A stretch of 64,000 nt of DNA from Vreelandella glaciei (GTDB lineage Bacteria; Pseudomonadota; Gammaproteobacteria; Pseudomonadales; Halomonadaceae). The stretch lies in contig NZ_JACCDE010000013.1 in NCBI RefSeq assembly GCF_013415125.1, positions 1 to 64,000 on the forward strand. The letters run 5' to 3'. The stretch's first letter is position 1. Each line of letters starts with the position of its first letter. Shown piece after piece: positions 1-6,977 of this stretch. The position numbers and the translations under genes are program-made. The notes beneath the pieces are model-generated. The model made no database searches. It was not told the origin of the DNA and saw only the letters and a list, made by a program, of their open reading frames with translations.

Positions 1-68
1 TGAGTCGCTCGCATCATCATGATGGCGGCTCGGTCTTCAGCAGTGAGATGGCGATAGCAGTAAGTCAT
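1..68 (-). CDS. IS30-family transposase, N-terminal fragment at window edge
   Basis: The minus strand from 68 reads MTYCYRHLTAEDRAAIMMM and runs off the left edge. Tyr-x-Tyr/His-Leu-Thr-x-Glu-Asp/Glu-Arg is the usual opening of IS30-type DDE transposases, where it begins the N-terminal HTH region. Only about 22 codons are visible, so neither the catalytic domain nor intactness can be judged. The element would sit at the left end of the visible cassette array, reading away from it. The call rests on the N-terminal pattern alone. Confidence 0.6.
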   Translation of the reverse strand, partial: MTYCYRHLTAEDRAAIMMMRAT

Positions 69-121
69 AGCAACACCGTACCTGATGGGTCACGTGTTGC
101 ACTTGCTCATTGAGACCGCCG
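1..121 (-). mobile_element. Right end of an IS30-family insertion sequence (partial)
   Basis: This contains the first codons of an IS30-type transposase and about 50 bases of leader. The stretch GTGTTGCACTTGCTCATTGA at 94-113 has the look of an IS30-type terminal repeat, but the other end is outside the window. The boundary with the cassette array is placed near 121, because the first half of an attC-like site (ending in GTTAGGG at 138-144) begins just after it and finds no clear partner half to its left. The exact junction is inferred. Confidence 0.45.
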
Positions 122-144
122 TCAGTTTGAGCCGCTTGTTAGGG
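122..144 (-). repeat. Truncated attC site (R'' side) of cassette 139-600
   Basis: Read on the minus strand this begins CCCTAACAAGCGGCTCAAAC, directly at the stop codon of the gene at 139-600. That is the usual layout of a cassette gene and its attC R'' box. A matching GTTRRRY half at normal attC spacing (60-100 bp) is not evident. The site appears to be cut by the IS30-type element on its left. Confidence 0.5.
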
Positions 145-600
145 GGTCACTCCGCATATAGCCCTTAGTGACTCTATTCCATCAAGCCCAACTTCTACTG
201 GAAAACACGATGCTCCTGCATAATGAAGGTATCGAGATCTATGACGGCCGTTACCAAAACATAAATCTGGAAGCTGCTTTGCGCGCCACAAACTACGCCA
301 GGATCTAGCCTCATTCCACGAAAATGAAACCCGTGGCATCTCACAAGGACCAGCAGACGGATCGAGAAAGGCACAAATCTCATTTCGTTTTGATTCTGAC
401 CATTCGCTTGCTTTATCTATGGGGGTAATGCTGTCCGAGTTATTGTCATATAGCGCGATGAATTTTTCGGAATCTACGATTAAAACGCCATAATTAAACC
501 CTTCCCGGCCACGTTTAAATTGGACTTCTTGGTACGGACTGTGGCTTGCAGACAAAGGAACGTGCCATACCCCGTTCCTTTCAGTTACCTTGACAGTCAT
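139..600 (-). CDS. Integron cassette protein of unknown function
   Basis: This is a 153-residue soluble protein with no signal peptide, membrane segment or recognised motif. It starts MTVKVTERNGVWHVPLS, is rich in aromatic residues and Ser/Arg, and has scattered Cys residues that form no metal-binding pattern. A GGAGAG ribosome-binding sequence lies just before the ATG, immediately after the GTTAGG core of the neighbouring attC. The stop falls at the next attC. This one-gene-per-attC layout supports a real cassette gene although the family is not recognised. Transcription in such arrays normally comes from an upstream promoter outside the cassette; none was identified. Confidence 0.7.
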   Translation of the reverse strand: MTVKVTERNGVWHVPLSASHSPYQEVQFKRGREGFNYGVLIVDSEKFIALYDNNSDSITPIDKASEWSESKRNEICAFLDPSAGPCEMPRVSFSWNEARSWRSLWRAKQLPDLCFGNGRHRSRYLHYAGASCFPVEVGLDGIESLRAICGVTP

Positions 601-607
601 TTGCTCT

Positions 608-693
608 CCCTAACGCCGCCAACACAAGCCGAGCGTAGCGAGGTCCATCCAGCGCGCTTTTGGCGCTGGCGATTGTGCTTGGCCTTGTTAGCT
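608..693 (-). repeat. attC recombination site
   Basis: The boxes CCCTAAC (608-614) and GTTAGCT (687-693) bound an imperfect palindrome. Inner arms ACAAGCC (near 623) and GGCTTG-like sequence (near 677) pair, and the centre carries an AGCGC...GCGCT hairpin. Length (86 bp) and position between two minus-strand genes fit an integron attC. Confidence 0.8.
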
Positions 694-697
694 TTTT

Positions 698-1075
698 TTA
701 GATAGATGTGTATGTCTTACCTTCGATTAAGCCATTGTTGGAAAGTGTGATTTCCAGACGCTTGAACAATGCGAAGAAATCCAAAAGGTCCATATCAACG
801 CTAATTTCTTTAACTTGTATTGGTTCACCTGATGCTTGAAGCATTTCTGGGATGTTATCGTAGCCATTTAAGCCTGAGACCAAGAACTTAACACTTACGG
901 GATCTCTGTGTGCTCCATGATTTTCGCCAGCCCACATAGAAATCCCTAGAACAAATTCATCAGTGATATGGCCGTTGTCTTTTAGCCATTTAGCTGCATC
1001 AGTCATATCTGCGCGATCAGCTGCCGCACTACCTTTTAAATCATTGTACTGAACTGACGCTTTGAAAGTTTCCAT
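698..1075 (-). CDS. Integron cassette protein of unknown function
   Basis: This 125-residue cytoplasmic protein starts METFKASVQYNDLKG and ends just before the GCTAAC box of an attC. It is slightly acidic with no membrane segment. Visible features are an N-terminal strand-like stretch, a helical MTDAAKWLKD segment and a C-terminal SVDMDLLDFFALFKRLEITL stretch. The family was not recognised with certainty. The gene sits alone between two attC sites. It starts about 30 bases after the previous attC core box, and ATTATCCTTT upstream gives only a weak ribosome-binding match (AAAGGATAAT on the coding strand). Confidence 0.75.
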   Translation of the reverse strand: METFKASVQYNDLKGSAAADRADMTDAAKWLKDNGHITDEFVLGISMWAGENHGAHRDPVSVKFLVSGLNGYDNIPEMLQASGEPIQVKEISVDMDLLDFFALFKRLEITLSNNGLIEGKTYTSI

Positions 1076-1103
1076 TCAATTATCCTTTAGTGATGGTTTG
1101 TAA

Positions 1104-1179
1104 TGCTAACGTATGATTAAGGGGCGGACTTTAGCCCGTCCAAGTGAGCGAAGCGAACGGTTTGAACCATTTGTTAGGA
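1104..1179 (-). repeat. attC recombination site
   Basis: Bounded by GCTAAC (1105-1110) and GTTAGGA (1173-1179). On the minus strand it reads TAACAAATGGTTCAAACCGT, then CGCTTCGCTCAC, a GGACGGGC...GTCCGCCCC palindromic core and a final CGTTAGC. This arrangement is very typical of attC sites in marine gammaproteobacterial chromosomal arrays. The stop codon of the gene at 1174-1710 is the TAA inside the R'' box. Confidence 0.85.
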
Positions 1180-1710
1180 ATGTGCTTCGTTTTCACGCGT
1201 TTTCTGGATGTGTTTGATGGCGTGCCAACGATTTGGAATTTTTAGTCTTTGGCTTCGAAAGACTCTGCCATTGGACAAAACGACTTCAATTTGGACCATA
1301 GGGTTCGTAAAAGCGAAGATAGGTAGTTCAAAGGAAAGTTGATGCGATAGATTTACAGGTTGGCCAGGCGCTAGGCAAATTGGTTCGGGGCCGATCATTT
1401 CGTAAACCTGTGTGCCGAATCGCACGTTACCGTAGAGCCTGGGCTTGATAAATGGATGACAAAAATGAGTTTTAATAATGTAACTAATTGAGTTCGCGCT
1501 ACGTCCGCGGCACTTGACTAAATAGATGACTTCGGAGCTTCGATTTGTAACTGTTGCAAGAATTTCGTCTTGGTCTGACTTATCGTAATGCACACCGATT
1601 CCCGCGAATACGTTGATTGGGAATAACCACCCCCATGCCTTTCGGATCGCGAAAAACGCACCGATGACCCCACCCAAGCCAAGCAAAATTCCCGTTATTG
1701 CTTCAGGCAT
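1174..1710 (-). CDS. Cassette-encoded membrane-anchored protein, unknown function
   Basis: This is a 178-residue protein with one N-terminal hydrophobic segment (about residues 5-22, ITGILLGLGGVIGAFFAI) followed by positively charged RKAWGW. A probable signal anchor thus holds a beta-rich domain of about 140 residues. The domain contains alternating hydrophobic strands such as ILATVTNRSSEVIYLVKCRG and VQIEVVLSNGRVFRS, which resemble an immunoglobulin-like fold, but this is inference. The stop codon is embedded in the attC R'' box, as is normal for cassette genes. The family was not recognised. Confidence 0.75.
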   Translation of the reverse strand: MPEAITGILLGLGGVIGAFFAIRKAWGWLFPINVFAGIGVHYDKSDQDEILATVTNRSSEVIYLVKCRGRSANSISYIIKTHFCHPFIKPRLYGNVRFGTQVYEMIGPEPICLAPGQPVNLSHQLSFELPIFAFTNPMVQIEVVLSNGRVFRSQRLKIPNRWHAIKHIQKTRENEAHS

Positions 1711-1721
1711 ACTGATAAATT

Positions 1722-1798
1722 CCTAACGTAGAGCTTTGCGGTAAATTTGTAGCCGCGAAGGGGTGGAGAAATTGTCCAGTAAAATTGACTGGTTAGGG
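1722..1798 (-). repeat. attC-like site
   Basis: The boxes CCTAACG (1722-1728) and GTTAGGG (1792-1798) are 77 bp apart. An internal hairpin CTTTGCGG...CCGCGAAG lies near 1734-1760. The arms are less symmetrical than in the other sites, but spacing and position directly upstream of the gene at 1174-1710 fit. Confidence 0.6.
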
Positions 1799-2110
1799 CG
1801 CAACCTCCAAGACCTGCGCAAAATGCTGAGCCACCTCTACCAAGATTGATTCTGGACACGTAGGATCGGATCCTCAACGAACAACTTCTAATCACCGTAC
1901 TAGTCATTGATGCTGAACTGGAAGCCAAGAAAGCGAAAGTCAAGCTAGCACTCTGCGAAGCTAGGCACGTACGCCGTAGGAAAGGCATCCCACAGTAAAA
2001 AATACGAGATATCAGGCTTAAAGGTGGCACCCGTCCTACAGGAAGCAGCACGAAGTGTCTCGACCCGCTATGCATTATTTGATTGAGAAGCTTCATAACA
2101 GACCTTTTAG
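1799..2110. other. Cassette interval without a convincing gene
   Basis: This lies between two attC-like sites. A minus-strand frame opens at 2096 behind an AAAGG sequence and runs past the attC to 1695. Its protein is a Ser/Ala/Leu/Arg/Cys-rich string typical of an antisense frame, and it overruns the next gene start. On the plus strand about 1880-2000 reads as a Lys/Glu-rich peptide (VIDAELEAKKAKVKLALCEA) with stops on either side. Both may be remnants of a decayed cassette gene. No functional gene can be supported. Confidence 0.4.
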
Positions 2111-2186
2111 CCCTAACGCGATGCGCAGCGGCCGGTTTGGCGCGCGCAGCGTGACAAACCGGTCCGACTGGCGCTACTGGTTAGAT
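2111..2186 (-). repeat. attC recombination site
   Basis: Outer boxes are CCCTAAC (2111-2117) and GTTAGAT (2180-2186). The core is a strong inverted repeat, GCCGGTTTG...CAAACCGGTC, separated by about 14 bases. The stop codon of the gene at 2187-3248 abuts the right box. Confidence 0.85.
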
Positions 2187-3248
2187 TCACGAAGCCAGGC
2201 GCGCCTCACACTTCTCTACGACCTGCTTAACTAAACGAGGCAAATCATCAGGTACGTAGGTCATTACAGGTAGTACCCAAGGATATCTCTTAAAGTGTTC
2301 AAACATCCCATACTCTCGATCCTGTGACTCTAAAATGGGTTGAACAGGGACCGAAGGCAGATGAGGCACGATAGAGGTGAGCTCTTGCGGAATACTCCTA
2401 GGATCTGACAAATCAGCCACGATAAATTTAGAGAGTGCGGCTATTGTTATAACCGTTTCCGTCAAATCTCTGCCAGCGGGCACCTCGAAATCAAATAAAA
2501 CAGCCAGATATCCGCTTCTGTCAAGATTGGTTTTTATTTGGTCGAGCACGGATTTTCGTTCAGGAGAAAACCTTCCGAGGATGAGCACTACCTTGGACGT
2601 CACTGTTTCTATTACTTTGCGTAGGTTTTTACTGCTGACCAAGAGAGAAACGAATTGGGCCAGCTCAATTGTAGGGACAGTGATAGCTCTACTTGATTCA
2701 GAAATAGCTATATTAGCTTGCTTACAACCGTCAAGATTCAGATCCCACGCAGAAATCCCATAAACACAAGCATCTTCAATATGAGCATTAGTGAAATTGG
2801 TCTTCACCAAGCTCATATTGCTTAGATTTGCGCCCACTAACGTCGACCCCGTGAAGTCTGTTTCCTCGGCACTACAGTATGAGAGATCGGCTCGTGAGAA
2901 GTCACAACTTATAAACTGGGCAGACCCGATTTTCGACACATTCAGGCCAGATCCACTGAAGTTGCACCTTAAGCAATAGGAATCTACCAGGTCAGAAAAA
3001 TGAAAATGGCATCCAGAGAAATCGCAGCCGACGAAGGTGGCGTTTCTGAGAGAAGCACGATTCAAATTCAAACGAGAAAAATTGTAGTTGTCGAATTCGG
3101 GCAATCCGTAGATACCATCTTCGCTTGGACAATCCCGTACGAAATCAATGTCGCTAAGGTCCGGGGAGCGCCCCTCGTCTGTGGTTCGCCACTCATTCCA
3201 GGATTCAGCACCCGACTTTAATTTCTCTATAACCTTCGAAGATGGCAT
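2187..3248 (-). CDS. Pentapeptide-repeat protein with TIR-like C-terminal domain
   Basis: This 353-residue protein is carried as an integron cassette. Residues about 50-180 are pentapeptide repeats of the A(D/N)Lxx type (FSRLNLNRASLRNATFVG, FSRADLSYCSAEETDFTGS, LVGANLSNMSLVKTNF), which form a right-handed quadrilateral beta helix. From about residue 215 an alpha/beta domain begins KVVLILGRFSPERKSVLDQI, followed by FDFEVPAGRDLTETVITIAA, KFIVADLSDPRSIPQEL and a C-terminal helix. This resembles the TIR-like nucleotide-binding domains often attached to pentapeptide repeats in bacteria. In that family TIR domains can cleave NAD, but the catalytic Glu was not identified here, so enzyme activity is inference. 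The gene is flanked by two strong attC sites. Confidence 0.75.
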   Translation of the reverse strand: MPSSKVIEKLKSGAESWNEWRTTDEGRSPDLSDIDFVRDCPSEDGIYGLPEFDNYNFSRLNLNRASLRNATFVGCDFSGCHFHFSDLVDSYCLRCNFSGSGLNVSKIGSAQFISCDFSRADLSYCSAEETDFTGSTLVGANLSNMSLVKTNFTNAHIEDACVYGISAWDLNLDGCKQANIAISESSRAITVPTIELAQFVSLLVSSKNLRKVIETVTSKVVLILGRFSPERKSVLDQIKTNLDRSGYLAVLFDFEVPAGRDLTETVITIAALSKFIVADLSDPRSIPQELTSIVPHLPSVPVQPILESQDREYGMFEHFKRYPWVLPVMTYVPDDLPRLVKQVVEKCEARLAS

Positions 3249-3262
3249 GTTGTTTCCAAAAA

Positions 3263-3320
3263 TCTAACAGTTAAGCATTTATTCGCCGTGCGGAGCATGG
3301 CGTATAAATGCCTGTTGGGC
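3263..3320 (-). repeat. attC recombination site (short, highly symmetrical)
   Basis: TCTAAC (3263-3268) and GTTGGGC (3314-3320) enclose GCATTTATTCGCC...GGCGTATAAATGC, an inverted repeat with one mismatch and an 11-base loop. At 58 bp it is the shortest and most regular attC here. Confidence 0.85.
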
Positions 3321-3463
3321 TAAGGCGCGTCCATCAGGCGGCTATTTAATAGGGGATTGTATTGACTGGCATGCGGCCTGAGACACCAAGCCGTGCATCG
3401 GCATGTCTGTGGTAACGCGCTCTAATAGTGAGATTCGCCATCATTTCAGCGCCCCCGAACCTT
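3321..3463 (-). other. Remnant of a further cassette next to the IS91 element
   Basis: The interval runs from the last complete attC to the proposed IS91 insertion point (GAAC at 3460-3463). Only a 32-codon minus-strand frame (3444 to 3346, MMANLTIRARYHRHADARLG) is visible. It has no clear ribosome-binding site and is too short to support as a gene. An inverted pair CCATCAGGCG (3331-3340) / GCGCCTGATGG (3484-3494) spans the proposed IS boundary. Confidence 0.3.
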
Positions 3464-3576
3464 AATTAACCTAATGTAGCGCGCCTGATGGCTAAAATCC
3501 ATCACCGGGACGAGCGTCGCCGTAACCCGCGCACGGGTCGGATAGCTAATCGGTTGTAGGCGTATAGCGCGTTACG

Positions 3577-4728
3577 TCATCCTCGATAGCGTTGCTCCTT
3601 GTGGTTAGGCGGTTGATCGTAGAGGGGGCGCTGGGGTGTGAGCGTCCCGATCATCCGTAATGTGGGTTGCTTGCAGTGTGGGCAGGTGTAGGTCGGCTCC
3701 GTGCCACTGGCCGCCGTATCGACATTTGGGGCTTGCTCCACAACCGCTAACGCTTGCCGAATCTGCACCAAACGTTGCCGACGGCAGCGATTGGCCAGAA
3801 AACCGTAGTGACGCACCCGCATCAGTCCCTTGGGCAGGACGTGGAGCAGGAAGCGGCGCACGAACTCCTCACCACCAAGGATGAGTTGCTTGTGTCGGTC
3901 GTGGTCGCGATAGTCTTTGTAGCGTAGGGTCACTTGGTGGTCATCTACAGCCAGGATACGCGCGTTGCTGATGGCGATTTGGCGCGTGTAGCGCGCTAGG
4001 TAGCGAACCACCGCATGGGTGTGTTCAAGGCAGTCCTTGCTGTAAACCACCCACTCAGTGGCCATCAGCGTGTTCAGTTGAGCATCGACGTCACCGGGTC
4101 GGGTGACTCGGTGGAGATCGCCTGCACTGGCGGCCTGGCGCAGGGCGCTCACCATGTGCCCGCGAAAGTGGCGTGACAAGGCCCGCACCGGGAACAAGTA
4201 GTTGCTATGCGCTCCACGCCAGCGGCCATCGTCCCCCAAAGCACCACCTGGAACCAAACAGTGCAGGTGCACATGCTGGCTCAGGTTCTGGCCCCAGGTG
4301 TGAAGCACGGCAATCATCCCCAGCTCGCCGTCAAGGCGCTTGGGATCTCGTCCGAAAGTGCGCAACGTGTGCCAAGCACTCTGGAACAGCAACCGGTGAA
4401 GCACTTCGGGATGAAGCTGGATCCAGCCATTAAGGCTGTGCGGCAGCGTGAATACGACGTGGTAATAGCGCACCGGCAGGATATTGGCTTGCTGACGTTC
4501 AGCCCATTGTTCCATGGCGCGGCCTTGGCACTGTGGGCAGTGACGATCGCGACAGCCAAAGTAGCGTGGCTGCACGTGAGCGCAGTCCGAGCACTGCAAG
4601 ACCATCCCGCCCATCGCCTCCGTTCGGCAGGCCAGCAGATGGGTACACACCCGTTGGCGCTGGCGATCAAGGCCGGTTGGATCGAGAAAGCGGGTCAGCG
4701 CCTGTTGCAAGGTAGCGGCCTTAGTCAT
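3577..4728 (-). CDS. IS91-family HUH transposase
   Basis: This 383-residue protein catalyses rolling-circle transposition through a single-strand nick. The N-terminus holds a zinc-binding region with Cys pairs at C46/C49, C59 and C64/C67 (QCSDC, GCRDRHCPQC). The HUH metal site HVHLH is at 152-156, and the nucleophile region YLARYTRQIAIS is at about 243-254. The C-terminus carries another CPHCKQP zinc motif. Length and motif order match intact IS91 transposases, so it may be active. The start overlaps the end of the recombinase gene by 8 bases, implying coupled translation. Confidence 0.92.
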   Translation of the reverse strand: MTKAATLQQALTRFLDPTGLDRQRQRVCTHLLACRTEAMGGMVLQCSDCAHVQPRYFGCRDRHCPQCQGRAMEQWAERQQANILPVRYYHVVFTLPHSLNGWIQLHPEVLHRLLFQSAWHTLRTFGRDPKRLDGELGMIAVLHTWGQNLSQHVHLHCLVPGGALGDDGRWRGAHSNYLFPVRALSRHFRGHMVSALRQAASAGDLHRVTRPGDVDAQLNTLMATEWVVYSKDCLEHTHAVVRYLARYTRQIAISNARILAVDDHQVTLRYKDYRDHDRHKQLILGGEEFVRRFLLHVLPKGLMRVRHYGFLANRCRRQRLVQIRQALAVVEQAPNVDTAASGTEPTYTCPHCKQPTLRMIGTLTPQRPLYDQPPNHKEQRYRG

Positions 4729-5578
4729 GGCTCACCTCCAATGCGGCCACCAGGTCAATATGACACTGATCTCCCCCTTGCTGGTTCGGTAGCCAGTGCA
4801 GGTAGCGCATCGTCGATTGGAGGTTACGGTGGCCCAGCAGTCGCTGGAGCTGATGGACGGGCAGGCCCTGCTCCAGGACATGGGTGGCATAGGCATGACG
4901 CAGGCTGTGGATGCCACCCACCCGCTCGACTCTAGCTAGGCGCTTGGCTTGGGTAAAGGCCTTCTGCGGCGCACTGGTGTGCAGGGCTTGATCGGGAAAC
5001 AGAGCGCTCGGGAACAGCCATGTGACGGGCCGGTAGGCGCGCCAGTAATCGCGCAAGCGATCAAGCAGGGTCTTCGGTAGTAGCACCATACGATCCTTGC
5101 CGCCTTTGCCCTGCGTCACACGGAGTTGGTAACGCTGGCTGTCGATGTCACTGACTCGCAGGTGGCAGACCTCGGTCACACGCAATCCACAGCCGTAGCA
5201 CAGTTCGAGCATCATGCGATGCTTGGGGTTTTGGCAGGCGGCCAGGATCCGCCGAACCTCGTCGCGGGTCAGCAGTTCTGGAATCCGCTGCGGTTTTTTG
5301 GGGACGGTGAGCGGCACATCAAACGACGGCCACAGCAACACGTGCAGGTACAGGAACCGTACGCCGTGCAGGTAGACACGGCAGCTGGCGGCGGACAAAC
5401 CGCGCTCCTGAACCAGGTGATTAAAGAAGTGTTGCAGATCGTCGGTACTCAACGTGTCTGGCGGACGGTGGAAATAACGTGCCAGATCAGTGACCACCAT
5501 CAGGTAGGTGTTGTGGGTACGTTGCGCAAAGCCACGCTGACGCATGGCCGCGATCATCTTCTGTCGCAAGGCAGTCAT
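4721..5578 (-). CDS. IS91-associated tyrosine recombinase
   Basis: This is a phage-integrase-fold recombinase of 285 residues if started at the ATG at 5578. That ATG has AGGAG eight bases upstream; an earlier in-frame ATG at 5614 lies inside the palindrome and lacks such a site. The N-terminal SAM-like domain (MIAAMRQRGFAQRTHNTYL) is followed by the catalytic domain. Its Arg is in CGLRVTE (R133), H-x-L-R in IHSLRH (H224, R227), His in LGHRN (H250) and Tyr in MRYLHW (Y259). All catalytic residues are present. Some IS91 subgroups carry such a gene ahead of the transposase; its role in transposition is not settled. It is not an integron integrase, since the extra alpha-2 helix insertion is absent. 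Confidence 0.85.
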   Translation of the reverse strand: MTALRQKMIAAMRQRGFAQRTHNTYLMVVTDLARYFHRPPDTLSTDDLQHFFNHLVQERGLSAASCRVYLHGVRFLYLHVLLWPSFDVPLTVPKKPQRIPELLTRDEVRRILAACQNPKHRMMLELCYGCGLRVTEVCHLRVSDIDSQRYQLRVTQGKGGKDRMVLLPKTLLDRLRDYWRAYRPVTWLFPSALFPDQALHTSAPQKAFTQAKRLARVERVGGIHSLRHAYATHVLEQGLPVHQLQRLLGHRNLQSTMRYLHWLPNQQGGDQCHIDLVAALEVSHD

Positions 5579-5589
5579 CGTCGTCACTC

Positions 5590-5619
5590 CTGTTGATTGA
5601 CCCACGTGGGTCAATCAAC
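5590..5619. repeat. Perfect 30-bp palindrome upstream of the IS91 recombinase gene
   Basis: The left arm TGTTGATTGACCCAC is followed without spacer by its exact reverse complement. It ends 12 bases before the chosen start of the recombinase gene and overlaps its leader. It could be an operator for autoregulation or a structural element of the IS terminus; the sequence does not decide between these. Confidence 0.8.
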
Positions 5620-5640
5620 AGTGTGGCCCGATGAGGCGAA

Positions 5641-5695
5641 AAACGTGGTTCGTCGACAGCTACCGCGAAGCGGTTTAGTTCAACAGGTGTTAGGC
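5641..5695 (-). repeat. Probable half attC site interrupted by the IS91 element
   Basis: The minus strand from 5695 reads GCCTAACACCTGTTGAAC followed by the hairpin ACCGCTTCGCGGT, a typical attC beginning. No GTTRRRY box follows before the IS91 genes. The partner half may be at the other side of the IS, where minus-strand GTTCGGGGGC starts at 3463. This is a reconstruction, not a direct observation. Confidence 0.4.
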
Positions 5696-5937
5696 TGCCA
5701 GCTCATTTATTGACTTGAACACGCTAGCACGCTCATTTATTTCATGTCACACGCCATGAGCGACCTATCCCTTTGAAATTAAAATAAATTAGGCATAGCT
5801 AAGAAGCATAACATCAATAATCGTGCCAGCTGCATAACACTGCCGAACGAGAATGCCGCGTTTGCTGGAAAGGCCGCTTTGGGTCGAAAGCCGCCTGAGC
5901 GTTCCTACTAGTTTTTTTCAAACTACCATCTAATGTA
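5696..5937. other. Non-coding interval between cassette remnant and integrase remnant
   Basis: No open frame of useful length is present. The motif GCTCATTTATT occurs twice (about 5700 and 5732) in a direct orientation, each time followed by AT-rich sequence. No gene or promoter could be supported. Confidence 0.4.
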
Positions 5938-6412
5938 TTAGACCTCCCTCAATCTATCCAGCTTCTCCACCAAATCCTCCGCCCTCAGGTGCGTATAGCG
6001 CCTTAGCATCTGCATCGACTTGTGGCCACTGATCGCGGCGACTTCCTGGTCGGATAGCCCCGTCTCTACCAAGCGGCTGACGGCCTCATGGCGTAAGTCG
6101 TGAAAGCGAAGTCATCAAGCTGGCCTGCTTCTTCGCTTGGTTCCAGAGCTTGGTATAGGCGTAGGGGCCGCGCTTGCCATTTCTGCCGGGCTCACCGAAG
6201 AATACCAAGTTGCAGTCGAGCGGGCGCACGGGGTTGTGCAACGCCTGCTTGAACACCTCGGTTGCTGCCTTGGTCAGCGGTACCAGGCGCTTCGTTACTC
6301 TTGGTGTCGGTGAGGCGCACCACGCGGCGTTTCACGTCGACCTGCGAACGGGTGAGGGTCAGGATATCCGACGAGCGTATGCCCGTCTCCAGAGCGATTC
6401 TGGCGATCCAGG
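5938..6412 (-). pseudogene. Tyrosine integrase, C-terminal remnant with frameshifts
   Basis: The minus strand matches the C-terminal roughly 155 residues of the intact integrase at 22546-23598, from ALETGxRSS to KLDRLREV and stop. The catalytic H-D-L-R-H and [14 protein letters not shown] segments are still recognisable. Against the intact gene there is a one-base loss near 6112 (GCGAAAGTC to GCGAAGTC) and a two-base loss near 6287, so no protein can be made. The N-terminal half is absent: similarity stops sharply near 6412, where RelE-like toxin sequence starts on the opposite strand. Confidence 0.85.
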
Positions 6413-6696
6413 CCATTGCCACAGACGACGAATTAAAAGAATTGCAACGCACCCTGATTGCTCAACCCGACAAAGGTGACTTGATTCAGGGCACGGGTGG
6501 GCTTCGCAAAATACGCATGGCGTTGAGCAACCAAGGTAAGAGCGGCGGTGCCAGGGTTATCTACTTTTTGGCAACGGCAGAGAGAATCTACTTTATACTA
6601 GCCTACCCCAAGAGCATGAAAGACAGCTTAACGCCCGCTGAAAAGGCCACACTGAAAACACTGACCCACCAACTGAAGGGGGAGGTTTCTAAATGA
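6413..6696 (+). pseudogene. RelE/HigB-like toxin lacking its N-terminus
   Basis: The plus strand reads TDDELKELQRTLIAQPDKGD, then GTGGLRKIRMAL, GARVIYFLATAERIYFILAY and a C-terminal TLTHQLKGEV. This is the pattern of RelE-superfamily ribosome-dependent mRNA interferases paired with NadS-type antitoxins. Family members usually have about 15-20 more residues before this point. Here those codons are replaced by antisense integrase sequence. An open frame continues upstream to 6262, but its first 50 codons are antisense to the integrase remnant and do not encode a toxin start. The remaining catalytic core could still be translated from an unrecognised start; inactivation is more likely. Confidence 0.7.
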
Positions 6697-6977
6697 GCAT
6701 TTTTGACGAGCTGCAAACATCGCTGCAGGAAGCCGTTGAGATTAAGCAAGGTGAGGCACAGGCGAGCCGCATCACACGCCATGAAGTGGCTGATGTACGA
6801 GCTATTCGCGCCAAGCTTCACGTCTCTCAGGCGGAGTTTGCCGAGGCCATGGGAACCAGTGTGGACACCATCAAAAGCTGGGAAACCAAGCGCCGTAACC
6901 CTACGGGGCTAGCCGCTAAGGTACTGGCGACGATTCAAGATAATCCCGCTTTTTTCAACGAGCTTGCTTTGCACTAA
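6693..6977 (+). CDS. nadS: NadS-family HTH antitoxin
   Basis: This 94-residue antitoxin overlaps the preceding toxin remnant by 4 bases (ATGA), with GGGGGAGG just upstream as ribosome-binding site. The N-terminal half is MSIFDELQTSLQEAVEIKQG. The XRE-type HTH occupies about residues 38-75, with the recognition region KLHVSQAEFAEAMGTSVDTI and the typical SWETKRRNPTG ending. In this family the protein neutralises a RelE-like toxin and represses the operon. It is intact although its toxin has lost its start, so it may persist as a free antitoxin or repressor. Confidence 0.85.
   Translation: MSIFDELQTSLQEAVEIKQGEAQASRITRHEVADVRAIRAKLHVSQAEFAEAMGTSVDTIKSWETKRRNPTGLAAKVLATIQDNPAFFNELALH

Larger units (their letters stand above)
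3464..5640 (-). mobile_element. IS91-family insertion sequence with tyrosine recombinase gene
   Basis: It contains two overlapping minus-strand genes, an HUH (Y1-type) transposase and a companion phage-integrase-family recombinase. IS91-type elements move by rolling-circle transposition and insert next to GAAC/CAAG tetranucleotides. A GAAC at 3460-3463 lies just beyond a hairpin ACCCG...CGGGT (3526-3540) downstream of the transposase, so the origin end is placed there. The other end is placed loosely just beyond the palindrome at 5590-5619. Both ends are inferred; the gene content is secure. Confidence 0.55.

Noticed and set aside
1695..2096. Minus-strand frame of 133 codons behind an AAAGG sequence in the cassette array
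   Set aside because: Composition is Ser/Arg/Cys-rich as in antisense frames, and it runs through an attC and into the start of the next gene.
4207..4935. 242-codon plus-strand frame across the IS91 genes
   Set aside because: Antisense to the transposase and recombinase, both of which have complete catalytic motifs; its composition is Gln/Ala/His-rich.
4721..5578. Tyrosine recombinase as integron integrase for the cassette array
   Set aside because: It lacks the integron-specific helix insertion, is coupled to an IS91 transposase, and fits the companion gene of IS91 subgroups.
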